From positions 62,450,509 through 62,514,508 of the forward strand of contig CM031860.1 in assembly GCA_018697195.1 (NCBI GenBank): DNA of 64,000 nucleotides. Reading direction: 5' to 3'. The stretch's first letter is position 1, and every line of letters begins with the position of its first letter. The notes under the pieces are model-generated. The model made no database searches, was not told the DNA's origin, and was given only the letters and a program-made list of their open reading frames with translations. This document shows, piece by piece, positions 36,801 to 51,092 of the stretch. A program made the position numbers and the translations under genes. This DNA is from Certhia americana. Its lineage: Eukaryota > Chordata > Aves > Passeriformes > Certhiidae.

Positions 36801-36844
36801 TTTCATCTTAGTTTCATCTTAGTCAAACAATCATGTTTGACTAA
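36801..36844. repeat. 11-bp tandem duplication joined to an 11-bp hairpin
   Basis: TTTCATCTTAG occurs twice in tandem at 36801-36822. From 36819 the perfect inverted repeat TTAGTCAAACA/TGTTTGACTAA begins, with loop ATCA, ending at 36844. Confidence 0.95.
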
Positions 36845-39431
36845 AAACTGAGCCAATCTTCATTTTTGTCCCAGTTGTCACATGTTTGCAGTTTTGTGTA
36901 CGTGTATGAAAGCTGATTACCTTTACAAAAAGGATCATCATTAGCTGATAAACACCCAAAACCATTTTAACAAAACCCAGATTATTTATTGTGTATTACA
37001 GTGACGGTTTTGACTTTTTCTGTGGCTCCTCAAAAAAAAAAAAAAAGTCATATAAATGCAGCTCACACACAATTGGTTTTTAATAAGGATAATTTATATC
37101 AAGAGCTCTTCATGTGACTTTTAGCATTTAACAAAAAATGGAAACAAACATATATTTAAGAAATCAATACTGACATAAAAATTCTAAACAGAACTGCAGA
37201 TACTTTTAGTTCACTGTGCTTTGATTTATACTCTTCCTGGCATGCAGAAATGAGAGTAAGTCAATTGTCTCTGCTGTTAGTTTTAATGGCAATAGCAGTA
37301 AGAGTTTGGGCTTTTTTGCAAATTTGAAATCAAGGGTGAGTAGGTCCATGATGAAGCTGCAGAGAGTCTCTCCACCAGTCCACCTTACTAATTTTTTTAG
37401 CTTTTGGTTAATTTAATTCAAAGGAACAGAGAAGCCCCAGTGAAAATTAAATTCAATGAAAAATTAAAATTTAATGAAAATTAAGTTTCAGTAAAAACAG
37501 GCAACTGTTTTGAGGACATAAACCTTATTATCCTCCTAATGCCTCACTGAGGAAAGAGTGGACCTCATGGCCCACTCTGGGGAATCTGAGTAGCTGAGAA
37601 ATTTCTTAAAATCTGTGGGAAAAGCTTCACTTGGATCTGACACTTGACCGCAAAATACAAATTTCTAAGAAACCATGATTCATTCTGTCTGGTGTTAACA
37701 GAGCTGCTTGTTTGAGAGAAGAAAATCCTTCTTCCTACAAAACCACAGCAAGAACTGCACATCTGAAGAACCTCTGACTGGGCAGCAGGAGAGTTTGGGT
37801 ACATGAGGACAGCCTTGAAGTTGGAAGATGTTTCAATTTGCTTCCACAGGGCCTCCTGAGCATTGGGATATGCTGAAATTAACATTTTTAACATCACCCT
37901 GGATGACTGAAACCCTGCACTGGGCCAAGGAGTAGCTCCAGCACTTTGGTTTCAGGTTTCTGTAAGAACCTTTTAGTAAATCACCTTTAAAATTAGCCAC
38001 ATGTGAATGAATGATGAGAGTAGGTTTCCCCTGTGTTGTTGGGAAGTCCTTCATCACACTACAGGTCATCATTCAGTTTTCCAATAACTGTTTTAGATTA
38101 AATTTCTGAGATGTCAACCTGGAACAGGGAAAAAAAAAAAAAAGAAGAAAAAACAAAAAAAGAAAATGCAAGGGCACATACTATAAAATGGAGCATTATT
38201 AAGTCTTCTCTCATGCTGGCTTTGAGAATTGATAATTTCACTCAAAAATATGTCCAGGTAAGGTGATGGATACTACCTGTATTTATTTCTTTTTAACCCA
38301 CAGATTGCCCATCTGTGAAACAAGAGGGGAATAAACCTCTGTCCTTCTTTGAGAGTAGGCAAATCTTAAAAAAAGTAGGCTTATTTCAATGTTGGGAAAA
38401 CTGTGGCTAGGTCTGATTGTTTTTTCCAGGAAAGCAGATCCCACAGACCATCCATGTCTCTGCACTGATATTAATATAACACTACCACAAGTTGTGCAAA
38501 TTGTAGCTGAAAGGAAACCTGACAGAGGATGCTCCTTTCTGAGGCAGGATCAGCTGTGCCTAAACCACTTCTGGCAGGTGCTCATTTCACACAGAGCCTG
38601 CACTAATAGCAGTTGTATGGATTTCTGTACATGGAACATTTAATTATGGAAAACAAACAGCAGCAGTGTGTGACAAGGTCAGATTTCCTGCACCTATTGC
38701 AAGGAGTGTGCACCAGTCTGTGCTCAGAGCCCATTCAAATGTATATTGAGATTGAGTAATGACAGTAATTATTCATAAATAATTTTTATGAAAATAAAAA
38801 ACCTCAACCCAATAAAGCAGCTCTGCACATGTCTCCTTTGCAGAATCACTGTGAGCTACACTAGGTCTGGTTTGTTCAAATTTGTGAGCGAAGAGAACCC
38901 AGGAAAAATCACATTTACCTGCTATACAGCAGGAACATATGCATCCATTAGGACTATTTTTGCTTATAGCAAATTCACAGAACTTTAGGATCTTAAAAAA
39001 AAAAATTAAAAAAATAAAACCAACAAACCAAAAAACCCTTAAAATGGGATATACCAAGAGGATACCACCAGTGGAAGTGACATTTTAAGCTAAAAGAAGT
39101 TTTGACATCCCTTCATGATGTCTTTTTTGCATGTGCATATCTATACTTGGAATACAATCCAAAGGATTACTGGTTGAGTCTAAAAAAATTAAACTTTTAA
39201 ATTAAATTGCCACATATTACCCAGGTTCTTACAGTATCTTTATGCACTTGGAAGATGAAAGAAAAACTAAAAGTAAAACATATCTTTGAAGGATTTTTCT
39301 TTCTCTCAGAGAAAAGAGTATTTCTTTATATCATCAGAACAGGTGACATACTGGTGCCTCTGACATGTTTAATGTGTTATTGCTGTCTCCACTCAGATGT
39401 CTGTAATAGCTCAGACTCCCCAAACAATGCC

Positions 39432-39460
<29 letters not shown>
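39432..39460. repeat. Poly-A tract, 29 bases
   Basis: The longest homopolymer in the window. The bases upstream (39200-39431) do not resemble a processed pseudogene or SINE that I know. Confidence 0.97.
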
Positions 39461-39462
<2 letters not shown>

Positions 39463-42400
39463 CTGATCACTACTCATGTTATTTAAAATGGATTTAAAGT
39501 GGATTGTAGTCAACCAAATTCTGAAAACCAACCGTTGTTCTTAGGGTGAGAAACAGCAACAGAAGCCCTGAACACATTTAAAAAGTTAGCAAATTTTAAA
39601 TATGAATTCTTTAAGTTATGTGTGAGAGCAAGTGATAAAGGGGGTTCAAGTGCAGCTACAAACAATTCAGCTGTTAAGGTTCTATTCATTTTCTCACTCA
39701 GTAATTCTCAAGTACAGACACAAACCCCATCAAGCCTCACAAAATGATGAAGCCTCTTCACTCAATCCATCCCCTGAGACAAAGCTGGGGATCCTCAGCT
39801 CATGTAGAGCAGCAAAGCTGCAGTGATTTAATCCAGGCTCCTAGAACACACTCTGGTCAATGAATTGTAGCTTTGAAAAACTGAGGTAGAAATGAATTCC
39901 ACAATCAATCCACCAACAACATGCAAATGTTTCTATGTTTTCAGTTCTCCATCTGCACAATGGCATTCCAGAAATCTTCAAGACACTCTGTGTAGAAGTA
40001 TCTCTGTAGTGCCACTCCATCTACTGAAATTAATAATAAAATAGTATTTTCTAAATGTGACAATCACTAAAGCTTTCACTGGCATGAACAAGGAATGATT
40101 TGCAGGACAAAGAGCATGTCATAGTCTATATGAAAAAATGTATATGCCATTGCTACCAGAACTAATGAGTAATGTATTACAGAAATACATCAATCCTATA
40201 TCCCTTTATTCTTCTAACCCACAACTCTTTAATGGTTAATGTGTTATGTATTCACTGAGCAGCCATCAGCATACATTTGCTCTACCACAAACTGGAATTT
40301 ATTCATCTAGCTGCACAGAGGGATTTGTTAGTTATTGGGGGTCAGTGAACACTTATAAACTTTATAAACTAATATGGAACAGGAAGGAACTGCATTAGAA
40401 TGAAATCAGAATCACAATAAGCCAAACAGTCAGGTGAGTATTTTTTGCTTCAGCTCTTAAATACACTTTTTTCTCACTTTCAGAAAGCTAATTATATACA
40501 TATATGTGTATGTATTTAAAACCTTCACTTTCTTTCCATTACTATTTTGTTTAGCTCTTTAAAGCCCTTGACAGCTGCCCTGCTGAAAGCCCCCTGCCAG
40601 CTGAAAGGGCAGGGGAAGGAGCAGAACCAGTTCTCTGACTGTGGCTGAGCCAAGCATGTGACAGGAGTTCCTCCCAGAGACAACTGGGAGCACGTGCTCC
40701 AACTTCTCACTGCTAAAAGCTTGAATCCTACATTTTCCTCTGTCTTTCTCCAAAAATGTATTCCTGATATAACAAATTATTGATTCTTTCTGTGTATTTT
40801 GTATTAGAGGGTCACCTGCCACAGGAGAATTAATCCTGATTTATGCTGGTTGAGTGACAGGAGAAACGAGCTCAGTGGTTTTGGGGTAACAGCTGTTGAA
40901 AATGTTTATTTGTGAAAGCTCAAGGAAAACAATTCCATTTCTGAGGCAATGGAAATACAACTTTCCCCAGGCAACTCCCATCTGAGAAACCACCTTTTCT
41001 GAGGGAATGACAGACGAACTATCTGCAGGATATTAACTGCTACTTACACCAACACTACACTGCAGTCTTAAGAAACCCATCAAGAAATGATGCAAAATCA
41101 CCCAGAACTGTGTGGTAACACAAGAGTGACATTTGAAAAATATAACACCACATAAGCCCATAGTCATGCAGCCATTCAGGATTATTTAAATATTAAAATT
41201 TCAAATGAAAAAGACTTCTCAGTTTATCAATTAAGGTCAAAATTCTAAATTTTTGTTTACTAGCTGTCAAAACCCAGTATAAATAAAAGCAAATGTGGAC
41301 TTGTGCTGAGGATATTTGAACAGGACAGATGCTGAGAAAACACTGGTGTATTTAAGATCAGCATTACTCATTTCAGAAGTTCACAGAGGAACAGCTGATT
41401 TTCACGTTCTGTTATTCCCAGTTTAGGCAAGCATTCAATTTGAGAAGGGAGCACAGAGGTGATTTAAATTTAATATCTCCATCTCATTTCAAGAGAAAGG
41501 CTTAAACGCAAACACAGTCAACTTGAAAGTCTTAATGTTCTACTTGAATTCACATGATTTATAGCAGGGGAAAAAATACCCCTGCAGTGTTTCAACAGCT
41601 TGAGAAATGCTGGTTTCATCTACATGGGCTAGAGGAACCAAAAATTCAAACTACAGGCACTCAAACTAGCATTTGACACTCAAAGTAACATTTAACACTC
41701 CAGCTGACATTGGATACAGGCATTCAAACAAATATTCCAGCCAGGAATAAATCTTCCTTTAAAAAATCCTAAATATAAAATAGGGCAGATACTGCATTCA
41801 TCTCCAGTGGTATAATTAGACATACTGGGCTGAACTCAAGTTCTTGCCCTGGATTTACTCAGTTCAATTGAAGCCCATCTTCAGTCCTCAGTCAAATGCC
41901 AAATATGCTGCTGAGAGTGCTCAAGTGGAAGCTCTTTCTCCTAAGAAATGCTGTTCAAATTGGAATTTAGATGCCCAAATATGCTTGTGAAACTTTCTCA
42001 AGTATTCTGAAGCATTTTTATCCATTTCCAGAATCATTCATTGGCTTCAGTGAATTTTTCTTCATGTTAGAAGTGCACTCATGTATTAACCAAAATTCCA
42101 TTTTTCCTTTAAAGAATGGCTCTTTCCTCACGGTATTGAAGTCTCTACTGCCCAGTTCTCTATATATTGACATCAGTATATGGAAGGGGAGTGTATAATG
42201 GTAAAATGTGGCAATCTTGTGCTACTTCCTTTGTGAGATCCATAGCCAGATTGATGATACTGCTTTGCAGACCAAAGTCAGTATATGAGACCACAGGCTT
42301 TCATGAAACTCCCTAAATATGGATGAAAACAGAACAAATGCCAACACCACAAGCTTCAAGCAGCTCCCTGAGAGTTTTTTATAAGCTGTCTAATCTTTTC

Positions 42401-44059
42401 TTGAAGAAGAGAAAGTAAATTTATTAAATTAATTAAATAACTAAGCATTTATTAAACAACTAAGCAAACTCTCCCATTTTGTCTGCTCTAAGGGAAAAAC
42501 TTTCCTTTATACAGTGGATAAACCAATTAGAAAAGAATTCCCACCCAACCCTAGAAATAAGTATTCTCACCAACTTGAGAACAATTCATGAGGATTTTGG
42601 AGTGGATGTTTCTTGTCTGGACTGCAGGCTGTTTTCAAATTAACTAAGAGAATAATCCTTTTTAATATTTACTGATGGCCCAGCTGCTGCTATCAAGCAG
42701 TTTTCTGCTTTTAACAAGTTAAAACCACATGCCCACTGTCAAAAGGTAGCTAATAATGTGCCTGGTCTAAATTGGGAGACCATTTTAACTTGGCAGTGAC
42801 ATTTCAATCTGCATTAGTCTGTTAACAAAACAAACCAAAAAATCTCATGATGATGAACCAAAGACAATAAGAATTGTAATACTATTCCTGCTGCTGCATT
42901 ATTTTTTCCAAGCTAATTCCACATGTCAGGAGGTATTGAAGGGCAATGTATTCCAGAAGAGAGGCTCAGCTTCTGTCTATAATATAACAAATTTGAAACT
43001 CAGTTGCTGGAAGTGATTAAAAACTTGTGAGCCCAAAACGTGTTCATTTTTCTGCAACTTCATCCATTTAACAAAACCCAGAAAATTATTTTTACTCAGG
43101 CTCTCAGGTTACTAATGCTTTCTGCAGCCAAAGGAACACTCAGGCTTTTCATTCTGCCTTAGCAGTACAAACTGGCTTCAGCAGCTCAGAGCAATTTGTT
43201 AAAAAAAACAACTTTACAGTTTCAAGCTGCTTCTGCTCTCCCAGCACAAATGAGAGAACCCAGGGAAAAACTGTGTACCAAAGGGTCACAGCTGGTGACA
43301 TTTTCCAGCAGGTAAGAATGTTTGTCCTCTCCCATTCCACCTTCCCATCAGCAGTGGTGTCTCCTTGATTTTGGAATTTGGTGGGAAGAAGAGTTTGTAT
43401 TTATCCATCCTTGTACAACTTAATTTTTAGACATCTTGGGCTATTTCCATGCTTTGCCTGCCGGTGCACAAACAGCTTTAACCTCTGCAGACCAGGCTCC
43501 AGAGCACGTTTCACTTCTCCCCACTGCCTTTGTAGCAAAGTTTAAACTCTATGCAGAAAAACCTTTGGGATTCAGTGAAAATCAGCAGATGTTTTGCTCC
43601 AAACCCAAAGACAATCAATTTCACATAATTCTGAACCTCCTTCAAAGGGTATTTGAAATAAAACAGTCATTCTTTGGCAAAACTCAGGCTAAAGCAGATA
43701 AAAGTGCTACAGCAAGGGAATTCTAGTTCTTGAAAATCAAAGCAATCCTATCTAACCGTTTATGTCTTAAAAAGGAAAATGTGTCAGCATTTGCTAAGTG
43801 GTGTATTTCTTCAAAGTGAGCAAAACTTAATTAAAGAGAGTAATTACACACAATCCTTTCTTTATGTTGATAGGATATAATCCTTCTTTAAACTGCTACA
43901 GGGTTTAGAACATATCTCCTTTTTCTAATATTTGCTCATATTTGTAAAAAATAAAGACAATCTATATTTCTTCAATCTATGTAAAATACAGGATTTCCTT
44001 TCTATCTGAAATCATAGATCACATACCTCAGTCTATTGATTTCCAGGTGAAAAGAATGA

Positions 44060-44243
44060 TAAAATGGTTTGGGTTGGAAGGAACCTTAAAGATCATCCCC
44101 TGCCATGGGCAGGGACACCTTCCACTGTCCCAGGCTGCTCAGAGCTCTATCCAGCCTGGCTTTGGACACTTCCAGGGATCCAGGGACAGCCACAGCTGCT
44201 CTGGGCATCCTGTGCCAGGGCCTCACCACCCTCACAGGGAAGA
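44060..44243 (-). mobile_element. CR1 LINE 3' end fragment
   Basis: It reads aaaatggtttgggttggaag, gaaccttaaagatcatcccc, ccatgggcagggacaccttc, cactgtcccaggctgctcag, acacttccagggatccaggg and ctcaccaccctcacagggaa: a canonical minus-strand avian CR1 tail. Confidence 0.9.
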
Positions 44244-46200
44244 CAAGCACAGCAATTTAACATGAAAATTTATTTCCTTCATTCCTGGACAATTGTGACT
44301 CTCTGAGCACATTTGGAAAAAAAATAAAATCAGGTTTACATCAAGAAATAACCCAGATCATGGCATCGTGCTGTTGCATTTCCCCCCTAATGCATGCATT
44401 AAATACAGTGTCAGGATCAACTTTATTTTCTCTATTATCCATAGGTTGGTTTTCATCAAACTCACAGTTAATTTTTATTTTTTTTTTAACCCAGAAAAGT
44501 CTGGTGGTTTTTATAAAAGAGTTTATCAGCTGTTTACAAAAGAACCCTGGCATTTCCACATTTCAGCTTAAGGAAGGAAATGAAACTAAACAAAACTGAG
44601 GGGGATGAGGAAAATAGTTCCAACAGCAATTAGTCAGGGCATTATGTTTGATATTACACACTACTGCAGGAAACACGACCAAGTTTCTAAAATATGCAAG
44701 AATTCCCACACAATTTCAAAAGATGTTACTAATACAGTAATTTATCCTGAGTCTTTCCTCCAGATCTTTATTGTTATTGAAGTAGAAAATATATCTGTTT
44801 GAGTGTTGAGATTAATTATAAACATATATGACAGATTCAGGAAAAGTCTTCCACCACAAGAGAATAAAAATAAAGAAATTGTGCCAGACATACGATCTGT
44901 ACATGAAATATGTGCCAAAAATATAGCTGTTTAAGTAATATTTTTTTATGTTTGGTGGCTGCAAAGAAAAATAATCACAAAAAAATTCTGTCAGATTGAT
45001 ATCAAGTAAATTCCTATTGGACAAATCCTGCCAACTTTTACAAATATGTTGACCTAAAAGTGTATTTCTTACCAGGAAAACATTCATAGGAGATATTTCA
45101 CACAGGTTCTCTCAAGTTCCAGATTTTCCCTGAATAATTCAAACCTATATTTATACAATATGCATTTCTGTAATTAACATCCCCAATGTACATTTGTTTA
45201 GAGGGGTCAGGAGATTTTGTGTTCAGTTTTATGGATTCATTCAGCATATATCATATATTCAGTGACTTCTGAGTGTCTCCCCGCCCCCGTTATTTTTAAA
45301 TATATCCACTAATTTTACTTGTCAGCTTTACCCTTTATTATCAAGGCTATTTTCTTAGTGTTTAGGTTAGCATCTGACATCACCCCAAAAATTTAATGAG
45401 CTGTCTTATTTTTTCAGTGCTCTTTTCATTGAAAATTTCTGCTAATTTTTCATGGAACTGACATTTTGCTGCACCATCCTGCCATTTTTCAGCCCCTTAC
45501 AGTCACGTGCTGTAAATGTGGGTATATTTATCAAACCATTATCATCAATTACCTGAGAGCTTCAGCTTCACAGATACTTTATGAATTCCTGAGATTTTTC
45601 ACAGCACTGATATGATAAAATACATGGCAGTATGTTGTAAAATAGTTTAAATAGCATAACCAAAAAATGAGGTGGGAGAAAAAAATGTGATTAAATACCA
45701 CCTGCTCCTACCCTTATCATGCTCATCCTGCCTGTGCACATTTCAACAAACAGTTCTCTGGGAAGGAACTTTTCTTTTCAAGGACAGTATCACAAGAGTC
45801 TCCAGGCACCAAGTGATTTCCAAAAATGATTAAACACTATCCCTTCACATTATCCATGTGTTCCCAATAGATCTTCCCTTAAAATGCAACTCACTCCTGT
45901 AACAAGGGACGTAAAGGGTTGCTTTAGAAAGAGATATTATTCTGCATCTGCACTGTTAAATAAGAGAATTCCATTGAATTATCTCAGCTCATGCATGAGC
46001 TCTCTGATCCTCTTTTATTTACAATTACAGATATATCTACAAGGTCAAAAGGCTTGGACGTAACTACTGAGGAACTGCCAAAGAAAACAGGATTACCTCG
46101 ATGCCCATCAGACCATGTAACTGCAGAGCAGGGAAAAGATTAAGCAGAAATAAAAATTCTATTGCCTGATCAATCACAAGGAATTATAACAATCCTGACA

Positions 46201-46230
46201 TCTTACAATAGATGATAATCTATTGTAAGA
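46201..46230. repeat. Perfect 13-bp inverted repeat, 4-nt loop
   Basis: Arm TCTTACAATAGAT at 46201-46213, loop GATA, and the exact reverse complement ATCTATTGTAAGA at 46218-46230. It would form a 13-bp hairpin on either strand. Confidence 0.97.
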
Positions 46231-47884
46231 CTCATATTTGTAGGAGCAGTTTTAAAACCTAAAAAAGCCAGATCAGAGCAAAAGCACCAAGACAAGAGCA
46301 GATAAAGATGTTGAAGAAATAGTGATAATTTAAGAAAATATACTGAATTGTTAATACAACCCATTGAAAAACTTCACTTAGAACAGTCATTTGTGTAAAA
46401 AGAGCAGCAGAAACTGCGAGGCACAAAGAGTTCCCAGGAAGTCTGGGGAAATAGGACAATATAGAAAACTGCAGAAATGTTTTACAAATGCATCCAGGAA
46501 AAAATAACCTCACATTCTGTCAGGATTTTCAAAACAAAATTTACAAGATTTGTGGTCATTGTGGGAATAAAATTCTGGAAGCACTTTCCAAATTGGTCTT
46601 TGACATAGAGCTTGAAATTTTCTAGATTTCACAGATTAGAAATTGGACTGGAATTAGAAATTAGATTATTGAATACTTAAGAGAATTTGAATGATGATTT
46701 ACTTTCTCACATTTCATTTGTCTGACATTCAGCCTATTATAAGCAGGGTTTTAACTGTGACCTGTTTAGGCTTTGGGTTTGTTTGTTTACTGTTTTAGTC
46801 TTGTTTGTCTTTACAGGGAGCCTCCTCCACCTTCATAGCAAGTATTCTGCTCTGCTGGTAAGTGCAGGATCTCATAAATCCTATGAGAAGAATTTAATTA
46901 ATTTGAAATTTTAATTCTGCCCTAACTGTCTTCTAATGCAAGGAAAGGCTCTCTTAGACATCAAGCTGAAAAAATAATAATGATAATTATCATATGCATG
47001 ACAGAGTTGCAGAATGAGGCACAAACATAAAATTTAATTTAATCAAAAGAACTTCTAGAAGATGATTATTTATATAACAAAGATGTATTCTTCACTTTGT
47101 AATATAGTTGCTTATGAAATGAAAGTACAGTTTCAAGCCACAATATTCTTTCTTTATTTCTCTCTTCTCCACGCCTTCTATGAATCATCTCAATAAAAAC
47201 TAAATAAGTCTCTCTTGTAATACCCAGATTTCCATTTCTTTATGCAAAGAAATATAGCTGGGCTTTTTTATTTTCAAATCTGAATTACAACAAAAATGTC
47301 ATTCTTAGAGTTCAAGACATGAAGAAGACCACACAAGAGCTTGTTTTTATTTATTATGTTACTGAATAAAAATTCGTGCAGGAAGAATGAAAACAAGTAA
47401 AAAAACCTGTGCAGAAAAAGCTGTAGGGAACAGGATCAGTGAGTAAAAGAAATAGATTTCTGCCTCCCTACTGTAATAACTTCTATTGAAAGCATCTGTA
47501 TTACTTAGTTGCCTAAAGTTGTTTTGTCCTTTTGTTTGAAAACACTGAAAAGAAAAAAAAAAAAAGCCATCTAGAACTAGACTTAATAGTGTGCTCATAT
47601 CTGGTAAAGGAAAATCAGTTTTCCAATGTCTGTGTAATCAGATCATGGTATCTGGTTGTGTCTGTAACTGCATGTGTAACATTTGTAGCTTGTATAATTG
47701 AAGAAATCAGAATAAAAGGCCCTTGTACAAAGCAAATGATATTTTCCCAGCAGCTCAAAGGAAGCATTCAAATATGTTGCTGTGCTAACTCAGTCAGATT
47801 GGTTTTTAAAATACAATCATTCCATGTATTTTGCTCAATTTTAAAGAATGTATCAAACATGTTTTAAAATATGATTGTATGATT

Positions 47885-47908
47885 TTATATATATATATAT
47901 ATATATAT
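47885..47908. repeat. (AT)n microsatellite
   Basis: About 12 TA dinucleotides, followed by further AT-rich sequence. Confidence 0.95.
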
Positions 47909-49392
47909 AAAAATATATATTCAAACTCCCAATCAGTGTTAGCTTACTGCATTCACACTCCGGGACAAATGGGACAGGAGCTGAAAGGAGGGAGCCTAAA
48001 TTCATGTATCACAAATTAATTAGGACATGAAAAAATGTAATAATAATCATCTCTAAAGACAAGAAGTGTGGAAAAAGGGTAAGAAAATGTTAATGAGACC
48101 TTTATCCTTCTCTCAGAAGCCAAGGTGTACAGGGAAAGCATCATTTTTAACTGCATTTTACAAACTCCTGTCTTTTACATTTTACAAGATATATAAACTT
48201 ATAGTGTTTATTTTTCTGGAGGGGATTGCACCCCTGAGCTTTACAGCAGAGTACCTGAGTTCCTCCCAGAATTCTGTTAGAAAATAAAACCTGGCCTGTT
48301 AAAGATTTAGAGCTGGTAGCTAATGGTCTTAAAGTCAGCCTAAAAGGAGGGGAAACCCCACAGAAATGGGGGCATCAGGAGCTGAAAACAGCAGAACAGT
48401 AAGACCAAGGAGAAAACCTTCCTAAAATGGCAGAGAGAGATGAATCGTGCTGACTATTTCTTCAGCATCACTTTTCAGGTGCCAGTGTTACAATCCTGTT
48501 TGTCCTCAGTCTCTTTCCAAGAAGAGTGAAAAACACGAACATGACTTTGGAAACTCTTACTAATAAAATCCATGCACACTCCTAACAACGTTATTTTCAC
48601 TTCCTCATCTTGGTTGGAAGAAAATCTAAGTTTTCTAGGCATTTCATCTTTCTGGTTCTCATTAAAATCAATGGAAATATCTTCCAATCCCACAAAACCA
48701 CTATGAAAACTGTCCCCCTCAGCTATTCCAATTGCAGGGTTGCAGCTGGCGCTTGTTAGCTTGGTCTAGAGCGTAAGAAGTTCTTGGAAGTTTATTTTAT
48801 GGTAATAAAATAAGTTTAGCTATTTAAATGCTGAAAGTAGAGGTCAGCCAAGATGCAGTGTGTCCCATCTGTTGTGTTACAGTTACATGCCAAGAGAGCT
48901 TTCCACGCACACAAGATGGAAACAGGAGCATCTTTGACAGACACTGCAAACTAAAATAAGCTTGGGGAGCTCAAACAGGTTAAGATCCAACTGACCATGG
49001 GCAGTGGCTGCAGGATGTTATTCTTTTTGCTGTAGATTAGAAGAAAATGTCAGGGAAACATATCTTCAGCCTGCATGAGGTGGGAAATGCTGATGCTCCC
49101 CTAAGACACACGTGCTACTGGTTGTCTCACTTGTAAAGAGACTTGATATTATGGTGTTATTACAAGGGAAGGATTTGATGTAAATGAAGCATTTCAAGCT
49201 CTCACCAGAAGGTAATTACATCCCCTCTGCAAGAAACTGAGGGCAGATTTAGAAGTAAACCACAGGAAAGAGCAGCATCTTCAGTGGGAAAAGCTTTTGC
49301 CACAAACAAGACTTTTGCCATTACAGAGGGTCACCATATGCAACTCATCATGACCTGTCTAAAAGACTTTTTTGCCCCTAATTGTCTACGAT

Positions 49393-49815
49393 CTACAGAA
49401 TCACATCCAGGGTTGGAAGTGACCCATAAGGATCATCAAATCCAGCTCCTGTGCCTGCACAGACACCCCAACAATCCCACCCTGTGCATCCCTGGAACAG
49501 TGTCCAAACCCTCTTGGAGCTCTGGCAGCCTCGGGGCTGTGCCCATTCCCTGGGGAGCCTGGGCAGTGCCCAGCACCCTCTGGGGGAATAATCTTTCCCT
49601 GATATCCAACATAAATCCCCCCGACTCAGCTCCAGCTGTTCCCCTGGGTCCTGTCCCTGTCACAGGGAGCAGAGATCAGACCTGCAAACCCTGATGAGGT
49701 CTGACCTCAGTCTTCTCCAGAACAGACCAAGTGGTATCAGCTGCTCCTCATAAAGCTTCTCTTCCAGATCCTTCTCCATCTCCACAGCTCTTCCCCTGGA
49801 TGCTTTCTAACAGCT
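49393..49815 (-). mobile_element. CR1 LINE 3' fragment
   Basis: It reads tacagaatcacatccagggt, tggaagtgacccataaggat, catcaaatccagctcctgtg, gggcagtgcccagcaccctc, ctttccctgatatccaacat and cccgactcagctccagctgt, continuing to ctgctcctcataaagcttct. It is a minus-strand CR1 tail of about 420 bp. Confidence 0.87.
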
Positions 49816-51066
49816 TTCTATCTTAAGCTGCAAGGGAGAAAGCATGCAAGGGAGAGCTCCAATGATGGCAGATCCCTACAAAGATGCATAAGAGAGAAAG
49901 GTATCTTCAGTCAATGCCTCCCACATATTTTACCTGATTCCTCTACTTTGGGACAGCGATAAACATCTTCTAAAAATCCATTTCCCTACTGTGCTGTCCC
50001 AGAGGGTGCAGTCAACAGCCATCTAAAAGGTAAAAGGCAGAAGTTGGGCAAAATTAATTTTGTCTTGTATGTTAGCAAGGTTCTAGCTATTTAAAATGAA
50101 TCCTGGAAGTCTACCTATGTTTACTTTTACTGGCTTAAATATAGTAAAGAGTAGGCTGCATCTAATGGTTTCTAAATGCTCAAAGTTTTTTGCTCACTTG
50201 TATCTAGTCTACTATTTTAAGTGATATGCAAATAACAAGTCAACCAAAAGTCAAAAGATTTTACAGTTGAAATCCAGAAATCAGAGGAAGGAATCTAAAA
50301 GTCTCACTGATGATCCACTGATGGAGATCACAATGGTAAAATCCTTTTTCTCCATCTGCCACGGGTTCACTAATAAGATATTGCCTACAAAGTGGAGATC
50401 ATATTAGTGACTAAATTGAAAAAGCATTTTGAGATAAACAAACAAAAACCTGCAGAAAATACTCCAAACCCCTCAAACTGATGCAAGACAGGTATTTGGT
50501 GCTCTTGAGCATTAAAAAATGTTTGAGGCAAGAAGCATGCCCCAAAAAGAACCTGAGCTGTTGTAGTTCTAAGTTCAACCAAGTTAGAAGCCCTGGATTT
50601 TCACCTGGTTGATGGACACTGAGATTCTATCTGTGATGATGGAGGAAGATTTATCATTTTACCCCAACCAAGCATTTTGTTTTACACTTTCACATACAGC
50701 GTGCCAAAATGCCAAACTCTTTTGTGTCAAACATTACAAAAAAGGAAGGAATAAAAATTGCTATTCTGCTTTGAAGATGTTGGAAATAATTCTCCTCTAC
50801 AGGAGAAAAGACTTTATGAAGGCAGGTAACAACAAAGAATGGGATTGGACTCAGCAAAAAAACACTGGGGAAGAATTTTCTGTATTTGTAACTGTGATGT
50901 GTAAAAACGATGAATCATTCCAACGATTGCTACTAATTTTGGGTATGTTTGGGTATCACCTCATTCATTTGCAAATCAGCAGATTTCAAAAATGGGGACA
51001 GAAATGCAAGCATCTCAATGTAATTCTGAGTTTTATTAGAAATAAAACTAAAGTAAAAGATGATTT

Positions 51067-51092
51067 ATGGCCATAGATGATGGCCATAGATG
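51067..51092. repeat. 13-bp tandem duplication
   Basis: ATGGCCATAGATG is present twice in direct tandem. Confidence 0.95.

Noticed and set aside
36819..36844. microRNA precursor hairpin
   Set aside because: The 11-bp stem is far too short for a miRNA precursor.
50609..51076. 155-codon plus-strand open frame in the large intron
   Set aside because: No recognisable domain, AT-rich composition like its surroundings, no splice or promoter context; length is compatible with chance in 64 kb.
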